Origin: Actomonas aquatica
GTDB taxonomy: Bacteria > Verrucomicrobiota > Verrucomicrobiia > Opitutales > Opitutaceae
DNA: 64,000 nt
Assembly (NCBI RefSeq): GCF_019679435.2
Contig: NZ_CP139781.1
Location: forward strand, 4,522,001 to 4,586,000
Direction of reading: 5' to 3'
The position numbers and the translations under genes were made by a program. Positions 32,950 to 41,073 of the stretch are shown here, in pieces. Below the pieces are notes generated by a model. The model was not told the DNA's origin and searched no databases. It saw only the letters and a list, made by a program, of their open reading frames with translations. Position 1 is the stretch's first letter. Every line of letters begins with the position of its first letter.

Positions 32950-33341
32950 ACGTTCCGCCCCTGCCGAAGACGGACGGCGCTGAGCCGGCCAGCCCGACGC
33001 GGGCGGCGCCGGTGCAAAAGCGACGTTGCATGCGCCACGCCCAACGTGAGGCGGTGGCGAAGTGTCTCGGCTGCGGCGGAGCCTTGTGTCGGGAGTGCGT
33101 CTCCACCCACGGCGGCAAAATTTATTGTGCGCCCTGTCGCGGCAAACTTCTCGCGGCGGAAGCGGAGGCGGGCAAACCGCGGCGACGTTTCGGGCCGGTG
33201 GTGCGACGCTGGGTGCTGTCGGGCCTAGCATTTCTCTTGGCCTGGACGGTGTTTTTGTTGATCGGGCGATTTGCGGTGAGCATTCCGCCGACGACCCATG
33301 ACGCGACGTTGTGGGACCACTGGCAGGAGGGCGGACCATGA
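32946..33341 (+). CDS. B-box zinc-finger membrane protein
   Basis: 131 aa. One B-box-like zinc module at residues about 28-65 (CMRHAQREAVAKCLGCGGAL to 'YCAPCRGKLL') is followed by one membrane helix (VLSGLAFLLAWTVFLLIGRF). It overlaps the preceding gene (ATGA at 32946) and the following DUF4129 gene (ATGA at 33338), so it is part of the same translational unit. Probably an adaptor like the larger zinc-ribbon protein two genes upstream. Confidence 0.75.
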   Translation: MNVPPLPKTDGAEPASPTRAAPVQKRRCMRHAQREAVAKCLGCGGALCRECVSTHGGKIYCAPCRGKLLAAEAEAGKPRRRFGPVVRRWVLSGLAFLLAWTVFLLIGRFAVSIPPTTHDATLWDHWQEGGP

Positions 33342-35056
33342 GCGCGGCGCGTCGTCAGTCCAAGCCGCTGAAGGACAGGGAAGGCATCGGTGGCGTGGCC
33401 ATGGTGGAGGAGGCCCTGCATCTGCTGCGGCAGGCGCCGGCGGGTTGGTGGGTGTTGTATCTGGCCGGTGTGGTGCCGTGGCTGACGGGGCTGTTGTGGG
33501 TCTGGTCGCGCTGGGTCTGGCTCAAGCCCACGGCGGGCGAGCAGGCGTGGTTGGCGCTGTTGTTGGTGGGGCTCTTTTTCTGGCTCAAAGGCATGCAAAG
33601 CGAGTGCGCGGCGCGGCTGCTGGCGCTGCGGCACGGACGTCCGGCGGAGCCATGGTCCTGGCGGCGTTGGACACGGCGAGCGCAGGCGCAGTTTCGACTG
33701 CAGGCGTGGGGGCTGGTGGTGCTGCCGGCGATGGCGGCGCTGACGCTGCCCTTCGGTTGGGTGATGGCCTATTACCAAAGCGCGACGGTCCTGGGTGACG
33801 CGGAGAATCTCGATGGGGAGTCGCGGGCGCGGGCGATGGACTGGCCCGGGCAAAACCACCTCGGCCTGCTGTGGGTTTCGCTCGGCAGCCTCATCGTCTG
33901 GGTGAACCTCGCCACCTGTTTCTACCTGCTGCCGTGGTTGGCGAACCGCCTGCTCGGCATCGAAAACCTCTTCGCGACGCGCGGCATCCTGCTGCTCAAT
34001 TCCACCTTCCTGCTCGTCGTGACGATGTTGGCCTGGATGGCGGTGGATCCGTTGATCAAGGCCTTCTACACGCTGCGGATTTTCTACGGGCAATCGCGGC
34101 GGGAGGCGAGTGACCTACGGGTGGAGTTGCGAACGCTGCTGGCGGGCAGTCGGGCGGCCCGCGTGGTTTCGGTGGCGTTCGTGGCGCTGGTGTTGGCGGG
34201 CAGCGGCATCGGCAGCAACCCGGCGCGCGCGGCCGAAGGCGACGCCAGCCGGATGGACGTGTCCGAGGCGGAGGTGCAGGCGGCGATCGACCGGGCGCTG
34301 CAGCAAACTGATTTTAAGTGGAACCTGCAGCCCCTGCCGCCGCCGCCCGATGAGTTGGCGGAGAAAGGATGGATGCAGGACATGGCGGAGTCGGCGCGGG
34401 ATGCGGCGGTTGCGTTGCGCGACTCGATCCGGCGCACTTGGAGGCGCGTCACCGACTGGTTGGACAGCTGGACGAAGCCTGACAACGCGCCGGTCGTGCA
34501 GGAACGGCCCACCCGAGTGCGAGACGACGATGGCGGCGGCTCCTGGCTGACCCCGTTCCTCTACATCGTGTTGTTCGGCATCGTGCTCTTGCTCGGCTGG
34601 CTGGTGTGGCTGGCGGTGAAGAGGGGACGTATGCAGGTCGTGCCGGAAGTCATGGCGGCGCCGTCTGAGGCGGCGGTGCCGGATCTGCGGGACGAGCGGG
34701 TGCACGCGGCGCAGTTGCCGTGGGATCGCTGGCTGCAGTTGGCGCGCGAGTGCATGGATCGCGGGGAGTGGCGCTTGGCGTGGCGGGCCTTGTTTTTGGC
34801 GCAGTTGGCGCGACTGGCGGCGGAGGATTGGCTGCGACTGGATCCGGCCAAAACCAACCTGACCTACGAACGTGAATTGGCGCGCAACGTGCCGCACGAT
34901 CCGGCGGTGGTGACCGGGTTTCGCGGGCGTCGCCAGGGCTTCGAGCGGGTGTGGTATGGCCGTGCCGAGGCAGGCGTGGACGAAGCCGAACAATGGTGGA
35001 CGGAGCTGCGGCAGACGCCGGCGCCGTCGGCCCCGGCAGAAAGGGCGGTGGGATGA
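33338..35056 (+). CDS. DUF4129-domain membrane protein
   Basis: 572 aa from ATG 33338. About five membrane segments in the first 260 residues (YLAGVVPWLTGLLWVW; 'LALLLVGLFFWLKGM'; 'LVVLPAMAALTLPFGWVM'; 'LGSLIVWVNLATCFYLL'; 'LLLNSTFLLVVTMLAWM'). A periplasmic stretch follows a helix at about residues 280-300, then another helix (LYIVLFGIVLLLGWLVWLAV) and the C-terminal DUF4129-like region 'WLQLARECMDRGEWRLAWRA...LARLAAEDWLRLDPAKTN'. DUF4129 is typical of MoxR/DUF58 loci, often fused to or beside transglutaminases. The stop overlaps the next ATG. Confidence 0.8.
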   Translation: MSAARRQSKPLKDREGIGGVAMVEEALHLLRQAPAGWWVLYLAGVVPWLTGLLWVWSRWVWLKPTAGEQAWLALLLVGLFFWLKGMQSECAARLLALRHGRPAEPWSWRRWTRRAQAQFRLQAWGLVVLPAMAALTLPFGWVMAYYQSATVLGDAENLDGESRARAMDWPGQNHLGLLWVSLGSLIVWVNLATCFYLLPWLANRLLGIENLFATRGILLLNSTFLLVVTMLAWMAVDPLIKAFYTLRIFYGQSRREASDLRVELRTLLAGSRAARVVSVAFVALVLAGSGIGSNPARAAEGDASRMDVSEAEVQAAIDRALQQTDFKWNLQPLPPPPDELAEKGWMQDMAESARDAAVALRDSIRRTWRRVTDWLDSWTKPDNAPVVQERPTRVRDDDGGGSWLTPFLYIVLFGIVLLLGWLVWLAVKRGRMQVVPEVMAAPSEAAVPDLRDERVHAAQLPWDRWLQLARECMDRGEWRLAWRALFLAQLARLAAEDWLRLDPAKTNLTYERELARNVPHDPAVVTGFRGRRQGFERVWYGRAEAGVDEAEQWWTELRQTPAPSAPAERAVG

Positions 35057-36228
35057 AGTCACGTTTTACCTGGGTCGCGCTGCTGGGACTGATCGTGCTG
35101 TTGGGCGCGGTGATTGTGCAGACCTATCATCGTCGGATCGCGCGCGACCTGTATCCGCTCTACTCCAGCCTGCGGGCGGATCGGCTCGGGCTGCGGGTCT
35201 TGCACGATACGATCAACGAGTTGCCGGGGCACCAAGCGACGCGCTGGAAGCGTGACCTGGCCGATCTGCGGGACACGCCGGACCGCGTGGTGCTGCTGGC
35301 CGGACTCGTGCCGGCGGAAGGCGAGTGGCTGGGCATGGGCAACGACGCGCGGCAGGCGCTGCAGCGGGCGGCTTACGCCGGGAACCGGGTGGTGCTCGCC
35401 TTTCGACCGCTCCGGGATGTGGCCAACCTTTTCGGGGAAAATCAGGGCATCGGGGACCCGAACGAAGACGAAGACAACGACGCGGAGGAGGAAGCGGATC
35501 CGCTGCCAAACGACACCGCGGAGTCCACGGAAGGCACATTCGTTTCGCTGGGTTTTGCGTTGCGGCGACGCTACGTGCACGACGACCGCGGGTTGGCGAC
35601 CGCGACCGACGCAGCGCGGCAGCGGGGACTGCCGTCGGCGTTGCGCTGGCGGAGTGATGCCGCGCTCGAGCGGATGGATGACGTCGAAGGCTCGTGGCAG
35701 GTGCTCTACACCTATGGCGGTCGCCCGGTCGTGATGGAGCGGGCGCTGGGCCGCGGTTCGCTGGTGGTGATGCTCGAAACGTATCCGCTCAGCAATGAAG
35801 CGCTGCATGTCGCTCCCGAACCTTCGCTGGTGCGCTGGCTGCTCGACGGCAGCCGACAGGTGGAGTTTGTCGAAGCGCATCTCGGTGTGCGCGAGGATCC
35901 GGGTCTGGCGGCCTTGGCGCGGCGGTATGGCCTGTCGGGCGCGTTGATCGTGATCGCGCTGTGGGCGCTCCTGCTGGTGTGGCGGCGCACGGTGCTGTTT
36001 CTGCCGGAGCCGCCGGAACCGGCGACGCTCGATCTTACCTACGAACCGACGGCCGGCCTCGAAGCGCTGCTGCGCCGCTCGGTGCCGCCCGGCAAAGTGA
36101 TGGACACCTGCGTGACGGAGTGGAAACACACGGCCCCGCCGCGCGAGCACGAGCGGCTGCAGCGTCAGCCCGGACTGTCACCAGTCGATGAATACAACCA
36201 GATTTCCCGCGAGCTGCGGCCGCGTTGA
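35053..36228 (+). CDS. DUF4350-domain membrane protein
   Basis: 391 aa. N-terminal membrane helix (FTWVALLGLIVLLGAVIVQTY), then a periplasmic DUF4350 domain (YSSLRADRLGLRVLHDTINE, 'DRVVLLAGLVPAEGEWLGMG'). An acidic insertion (NEDEDNDAEEEADP) is unusual. The C-terminal helix 'GALIVIALWALLLVWRRTVLF' is followed by a cytoplasmic tail. This is the standard neighbour of DUF4129 and MoxR genes. The overlap with the DUF4129 gene (ATGA at 35053) suggests one complex. Function unknown. Confidence 0.83.
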   Translation: MKSRFTWVALLGLIVLLGAVIVQTYHRRIARDLYPLYSSLRADRLGLRVLHDTINELPGHQATRWKRDLADLRDTPDRVVLLAGLVPAEGEWLGMGNDARQALQRAAYAGNRVVLAFRPLRDVANLFGENQGIGDPNEDEDNDAEEEADPLPNDTAESTEGTFVSLGFALRRRYVHDDRGLATATDAARQRGLPSALRWRSDAALERMDDVEGSWQVLYTYGGRPVVMERALGRGSLVVMLETYPLSNEALHVAPEPSLVRWLLDGSRQVEFVEAHLGVREDPGLAALARRYGLSGALIVIALWALLLVWRRTVLFLPEPPEPATLDLTYEPTAGLEALLRRSVPPGKVMDTCVTEWKHTAPPREHERLQRQPGLSPVDEYNQISRELRPR

Positions 36229-36265
36229 CCCTTCCCCCAAACCGCCCCTCTGAATCCTCCGCTTT

Positions 36266-37234
36266 ATGTCGAATCCTGTTCTCGAAAAATTGGTTCCCAC
36301 CCTCAACGCGGCCCGCGCCGAGATCGCCAAGGTGATCATCGGACAGGAGGCCGTCATCGAGCTGGCACTCGTCACCCTGCTCACGCGGCAGCACGCGCTG
36401 CTGGAAGGCGTGCCCGGCGTGGCCAAGACCCTGCTGGTGCGCACGCTCGCGGCGGTGCTCGGTGTGCCGAGCGGGCGCGTGCAGTTTACGCCCGACCTCA
36501 TGCCGGCCGACATCACCGGCACCAACGTTTTTAACCTGAAGGAGAACGCCTTCACCCTGATCAAGGGCCCCGTGTTCACCTCGTTTCTGCTGGCCGACGA
36601 AATCAACCGCGCGCCGGCCAAGACGCAGGCGGCGCTGTTGCAGGCCATGCAGGAGCGCGAAGTCACGATTGATCGCGACACGCATCGGTTGGATGAAAAC
36701 TTCACGGTCTTCGCGACGCAGAATCCGGCGGATTCCGAAGGCACCTATCCGCTGCCGGAAGCGCAGAAGGATCGCTTCATGGTGAAGATTCAGATGGATG
36801 CGCCCAACCGGGAGCAGGAGCTGGAACTGGCCCAACGTTTGCTCGGCCAGGAGACGCCCGAGAAGGTGTTGGCGAGTGGCGGCGTGCAACCCGCGCTGGC
36901 CGGTGGCGAACTCGCGGCGCTGCGCGAGGTGCTGCAGAGCGTGACGATGCGCGAAGAGGTGGTGACTTACGCGGTCGACCTGGTGCGGGCGACCCGCGAG
37001 CACGAAAGTGTGATGGTCGGCGCGGGACCGCGCGCGACGCAGGCGTTGCTGTTGGGCGGTCGGGCCAAGGCGGCGTTGGCCGAGCGCGACTTTGTGACGC
37101 CGGACGACCTGCGGGCGCTGGCCGAGCCGGTGCTGGGGCATCGTCTGGTGCTGCGGCCGGAGTTTGAAATCGAAGGCCTGACGATCGACGAAGTGCTGGA
37201 GCGCCTGCTGGAACAGGTGCCGGTGCCGCGGTGA
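36266..37234 (+). CDS. MoxR-family AAA+ ATPase
   Basis: 322 aa. Walker A 'GVPGVAKT' (residues 48-55), Walker B with '[20 protein letters not shown]' (about residue 110), and sensor regions '[23 protein letters not shown]' and '[17 protein letters not shown]' identify MoxR. These ATPases act as chaperones that mature or assemble partner proteins, commonly with VWA or DUF58 proteins. The next gene is DUF58, and two VWA proteins lie in the window. 38 bp after the DUF4350 stop, no overlap, so it may have its own translational start. Confidence 0.95.
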   Translation: MSNPVLEKLVPTLNAARAEIAKVIIGQEAVIELALVTLLTRQHALLEGVPGVAKTLLVRTLAAVLGVPSGRVQFTPDLMPADITGTNVFNLKENAFTLIKGPVFTSFLLADEINRAPAKTQAALLQAMQEREVTIDRDTHRLDENFTVFATQNPADSEGTYPLPEAQKDRFMVKIQMDAPNREQELELAQRLLGQETPEKVLASGGVQPALAGGELAALREVLQSVTMREEVVTYAVDLVRATREHESVMVGAGPRATQALLLGGRAKAALAERDFVTPDDLRALAEPVLGHRLVLRPEFEIEGLTIDEVLERLLEQVPVPR

Positions 37235-37275
37235 GGACGGACCATGATGGTCGATGTCACCAATGAACGGATACG

Positions 37276-38649
37276 ATGATTGAGCCCGTGCACAGTCCGC
37301 AACCGGAAGGCCCGCAGTCCAGTGTGGTGCCGGGGCGGCGCCTGCTCGCGGGCGTGGCGGTGGTGGCGTTGTATGCCTTGCTGTGTGCGGCGTGGGACGA
37401 GTTGGCGGGCACGTGGCTGTTGGCGCTGGGCGGCTGGCTGCTGGTCGCGTTGGTGGACCTGGCTTGGAGTCTGCAGACGGTGAAGACGCCGGAGCTGAGC
37501 GTGGCGGAGGTGGTGCGCTTCACCAAGGACCGGGCGGGCACGTTGCGGGTGCATCTGGCGCGGCGGGAGGGCACGCCGGATCGGCTGCGGTTTGCGTTGG
37601 CGCTGCCGGGCGGGTTTACGGACGAACGGGACGAAGTTATGCTGACCCTGCCGGAGGAGGCGAAGTCGCATGTCGACTGGAAGGCGACGCCGGCGGCGCG
37701 GGGACGTTTTTATGGTGTGCGGGCGGCGTGTGAGCTGCGGTCGTGCTGGGGCTTTTGGGAGCTGCGGGAACGGCGAGTGTTGCCGTGCGAGCTGCGGGTG
37801 TATCCGGACCTGTTGAAAGAGCGGGCGGTGATGGCGGCGATGTTCCTCGATCGCGGTCAGTTTGGACAGAAGGTGACGCGCACGATCGGGCGCGGGCGGG
37901 AGTTTGAGAAGCTGCGGGAGTATCAGCCCGGCGACGGTTTTGATGAGATCCACTGGAAAGCGACGGCGAAGCAGGGTTATCCGGTGACGAAGGTGTTTCA
38001 GGCGGAGCGCACGCAGGAGATTTATGTGGTGCTCGACACCTCGCGACTGAGTGCGCGGCCGGTGCAGATGGACGGCATCACGACGACGGTGTTGGAGCGT
38101 TACCTGACCTCGGCGCTGGTTTTGCTGCAGGCGGCGCAGCGGCAGGGGGATCGGTTCGGACTGGTGGCGTATGGGAGCCGCGTGCGGGCGTTTCTGCGGG
38201 CGGGTAATGGAGCGGCGCATTACGGGGCGTGTCGGGAGGCGGTGCACACGCTGCAGCCGGTGCCGGAGACGCCGGACCCGGCGGAGATCGTGCGGTTTCT
38301 GCGCACACGACTGAGGCGGCGGGCGTTGTTGTTTTTCCTGACGGACCTGAGTGATCCGGTGTTGGCGGAGGAATTTGCGCGGCACATTGGACCGCTGGCG
38401 CGGCAGCATCTGGTGATGATCAACCAGGTGCGTCCGCCGGGCGTGCAGCCGCTCTTCGCCGGCGAGGCCGTGACGGAGACGGCCGAAGTGTATCAGCGAC
38501 TGGCGGGACATCTGCGCTGGTCGGAGTTGCGCAAGGTGAGTCAGTTGCTGCGGCCGCAGGGCGCGACGGTGGCGATGATGGATGACGAAGCGTTGGCGGG
38601 GCATTTGGTCACGCAGTATCTCGAAGTGAAACGGAGGCAGGCGCTGTGA
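37276..38649 (+). CDS. DUF58 domain protein (VWA-like)
   Basis: 457 aa from ATG 37276. Two N-terminal membrane helices (LLAGVAVVALYALLCAAWDEL; 'WLLALGGWLLVALVDLAW'). The DUF58 core reads 'GREFEKLREYQPGDGFDEIHWKATAK', followed by a VWA-like fold 'QEIYVVLDTSRLSARP' in which the MIDAS DxSxS reads DTSRL, so metal binding is doubtful. Typical client of MoxR, encoded 42 bp downstream of it. It overlaps the SpoIIM gene (GTGA at 38646). Confidence 0.93.
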   Translation: MIEPVHSPQPEGPQSSVVPGRRLLAGVAVVALYALLCAAWDELAGTWLLALGGWLLVALVDLAWSLQTVKTPELSVAEVVRFTKDRAGTLRVHLARREGTPDRLRFALALPGGFTDERDEVMLTLPEEAKSHVDWKATPAARGRFYGVRAACELRSCWGFWELRERRVLPCELRVYPDLLKERAVMAAMFLDRGQFGQKVTRTIGRGREFEKLREYQPGDGFDEIHWKATAKQGYPVTKVFQAERTQEIYVVLDTSRLSARPVQMDGITTTVLERYLTSALVLLQAAQRQGDRFGLVAYGSRVRAFLRAGNGAAHYGACREAVHTLQPVPETPDPAEIVRFLRTRLRRRALLFFLTDLSDPVLAEEFARHIGPLARQHLVMINQVRPPGVQPLFAGEAVTETAEVYQRLAGHLRWSELRKVSQLLRPQGATVAMMDDEALAGHLVTQYLEVKRRQAL

Positions 38650-39662
38650 TTGTGGATCTGGACAAATTCATCGCGGCGGAGCGGCCCGGCTGGTTGCGGC
38701 TGGACGAGATGCTGGCGCGGCGGGCGGAGGATCCGTGGGCGGAGATGACGCTGGAGGAGGCGCGGGAGTTGGAGCGGCTCTACCTGCGGGCGTCGGCCGA
38801 TCTGGCGCGACTGTCGACCCTGGCGGCGGAGCCGGACGTGCAGCGGTATCTGGAGCGGCTGGTGGCGCGCGGGTATGCGGAAGTGCACGGCGGCGAAGTG
38901 CGGCGGGAGCGTTTTCAGGTTTGGCGCTGGCTGCGGGTGACGCTGCCGCAGGCGTGGCGTCGGCAACGCAAAGCCTTTGGGTTGGCCTTGGCGCTGATGC
39001 TGGTGGGCGCGGCGTTTGGGGGCGCGGCGGTGGCGTTTGATCCGGAGGCCAAGCCCGTGATCATGCCGTTTTCGCATCTGCTGGGGGATCCCTCGGAGCG
39101 GGTGGCGGAGGAGGAGGCGCAGAGCCGCTCGCCGAGTGGGCACCATTCGACCTTTGCCGGACAGTTGATGACCCACAACACGCAGGTGACGCTGACCGCG
39201 CTGGCGCTCGGCCTGACCTGGGGTGTGGGCACGCTGGTGCTGATGTTCTACAACGGCGTGATCCTGGGCGCGGTGGTGGTGGACTACGTGTTGGCGGGTG
39301 AAACGACGTTTTTGCTCGGCTGGTTGTTGCCGCACGGATCGATCGAGTTGCCGGCCATCCTGGTGGGCGGGCAGGCGGGGTTCGTATTGGCCGGAGCACT
39401 ACTGGGACGCGGGCAACGCCAGCGGTTGGCCGATCGTCTGCGCGCGGTGGCGGGGGACGTGGTGACGTTGGCGGTGGGCGCGGCGTTGATGTTGGTGTGG
39501 GCGGGCATCGTGGAGTCGTTCATCTCCCAATATCACGAGCCGGTGTTGCCGTATTGGCTGAAAATCACGATGGGCCTGCTGGAGCTGACGGCGTTGATCG
39601 CCTACCTCGGTTGGAGTGGGCGCGGTGCGGAGCGGGCGTTGCCGAAAGGAGGGCGGCGATGA
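38646..39662 (+). CDS. Stage II sporulation protein M family (DUF95) membrane protein
   Basis: 338 aa from GTG 38646. About 110 cytoplasmic helical residues (WLRLDEMLARRAEDP, 'LERLYLRASADLARLST') then several membrane segments including 'AFGLALALMLVGAAFGGAAVAF' and the family region 'MTHNTQVTLTALALGLTWGVG', 'LVLMFYNGVILGAVVVDYVL' and 'LLPHGSIELPAILVGGQAGF'. In non-sporulating bacteria SpoIIM-like proteins sit beside RDD and MoxR genes, as here. The stop overlaps the RDD gene start (ATGA at 39659). Confidence 0.92.
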   Translation: MIVDLDKFIAAERPGWLRLDEMLARRAEDPWAEMTLEEARELERLYLRASADLARLSTLAAEPDVQRYLERLVARGYAEVHGGEVRRERFQVWRWLRVTLPQAWRRQRKAFGLALALMLVGAAFGGAAVAFDPEAKPVIMPFSHLLGDPSERVAEEEAQSRSPSGHHSTFAGQLMTHNTQVTLTALALGLTWGVGTLVLMFYNGVILGAVVVDYVLAGETTFLLGWLLPHGSIELPAILVGGQAGFVLAGALLGRGQRQRLADRLRAVAGDVVTLAVGAALMLVWAGIVESFISQYHEPVLPYWLKITMGLLELTALIAYLGWSGRGAERALPKGGRR

Positions 39663-40432
39663 CGGGGGCGGCGCCGGTGGCACGGATGGCGGAGATGCGC
39701 TTGCGCACGCCGGAAGGCGTGTCGTTCTCGCTGCGGCTGGCGAGTCCGCTGCTGCGCATGGTGGCGCTGTTGATCGACTGGGGCGTGGTGACGGTGGCGT
39801 GGGGACTGGTGGCGATCGTGATGGGGCTGCTGGAGCTGTTGGCCGGAGACTTCGCGCGGGGGGCGACGGTGGTGCTGTATTTTCTGCTCTCGCAAGGCTA
39901 CCGCGTGTTCACCGAGTGGGCGTGGCGCGGGCAGACGCTGGGCAAGCGGCTGATGAAGCTGCGGGTGGTGGACGCGCGGGGGCTGCGGCTCACGCTGTCG
40001 CAGGTGCTGTTGCGCAACATCCTGCGGTTTGTGGACGCGTTGCCCGGCGCGTATGCGGTCGGCGGTGTGGCGGCGTTGCTTTCGGCGCGCGGGCAGCGGT
40101 TGGGGGATTTGGTGGCGGGCACGCTGGTGGTGTGGGAGCAGACGGAGCCGAGTCCGGATCTGGGGCTGTTGGGCGACAACAAATACAACTCCCTGCGCGG
40201 ACATGCACCGGTGGTGGCGCGACTGCGGCAGGCGGTGTCGGCCAAGGAAGCGCGGGTGGCGTGGCAGGCGCTGCGGCGGCGGGAGCAGTTGGAGGACCGG
40301 GCGCGCCTGGCGCTGTTTGGCGAGCTGGCGGCGCATTTTCGGGCCGTGACCAAGTTCCCGCCGGAAACGGTGGATGGACTTTCGGACGAACAATTTGTGC
40401 GAAACGTGGTCGACGTATTGCTCGTGAAATGA
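39659..40432 (+). CDS. RDD family membrane protein
   Basis: 257 aa from ATG 39659. RDD signature: 'SPLLRMVALLIDWGVVTVAW' with the arginine-aspartate spacing in helix 1, 'RGQTLGKRLMKLRVVDARG' after helix 2, and 'SARGQRLGDLVAGTLVV' at the end of the domain. A cytoplasmic tail of about 110 residues (DRARLALFGELAAHFRAVTK) follows. Last gene of the MoxR/DUF58/SpoIIM unit. A second RDD protein with a GYF_2 domain is encoded at the head of the cluster, so the cluster is framed by RDD proteins. Confidence 0.9.
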   Translation: MTGAAPVARMAEMRLRTPEGVSFSLRLASPLLRMVALLIDWGVVTVAWGLVAIVMGLLELLAGDFARGATVVLYFLLSQGYRVFTEWAWRGQTLGKRLMKLRVVDARGLRLTLSQVLLRNILRFVDALPGAYAVGGVAALLSARGQRLGDLVAGTLVVWEQTEPSPDLGLLGDNKYNSLRGHAPVVARLRQAVSAKEARVAWQALRRREQLEDRARLALFGELAAHFRAVTKFPPETVDGLSDEQFVRNVVDVLLVK

Positions 40433-40503
40433 GGCGCGACGGAGCGTCCCCACTTTATCCCTAATAAACCCACGCCTCAGGCGTCTTTACCTGCGCAGGT
40501 CAC

Positions 40504-41031
40504 ATGAACCCGACCGGAAACGATGAACACGCAGGATCTTGGATCGATGAGGCGGTGCGCGAGCACCAGGCGCCGCTGGTGCGTTATGCGACGCGGCTGG
40601 TGGGCGGTGATGAAGAACGGGCCCGCGATGTGGTGCAGGACACCTTTGTGCGATTGCTCAAGCAACCGCCGGAGCAGGTCAACGGCCACGTCGTCGAATG
40701 GCTCTACACCGTCTGTCGCAACCGCGCGATGGACGTCCTCCGCAAGGAGGGCCGCATGAGGGCGTTTGCGGAAGGCGAGGTGGAGAAAGTGACGACCGGC
40801 GAAGCGCGGCCGGGGCGTGACCTGGAGGCGGAGGAACGGCGCGAGGCGGTGCTGGCGATGATCGACCAGTTGCCGGCCAACCAACAGGAGGTCATCCGGC
40901 TGAAGTTTCAGAACGGATTCAGTTACAAGGAAATCAGCCGTATCACCGAACTCTCGGTGAGCAACGTGGGTTTTCTGATCCACACGGCGGTGAAAAAGCT
41001 GCGGCAGGAGATGGCGATGCAACGCCCCTGA
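40504..41031 (+). CDS. ECF-type RNA polymerase sigma factor
   Basis: 175 aa. Region 2 (HQAPLVRYATRLVGGDEERA, 'DVVQDTFVRLLKQ') and region 4 (QLPANQQEVIRLKFQNGFSYKEIS, with helix-turn-helix 'KEISRITELSVSNVGFLIHT') are complete and there is no region 3, as in ECF sigma factors. The next gene encodes its likely membrane anti-sigma partner. The region before the gene may contain the autoregulated promoter, but I cannot assign its elements with confidence. Confidence 0.93.
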   Translation: MNPTGNDEHAGSWIDEAVREHQAPLVRYATRLVGGDEERARDVVQDTFVRLLKQPPEQVNGHVVEWLYTVCRNRAMDVLRKEGRMRAFAEGEVEKVTTGEARPGRDLEAEERREAVLAMIDQLPANQQEVIRLKFQNGFSYKEISRITELSVSNVGFLIHTAVKKLRQEMAMQRP

Positions 41032-41073
41032 TCCGCGCGACCAGACGAGATTTAAAACGACGAGGAAACGACG

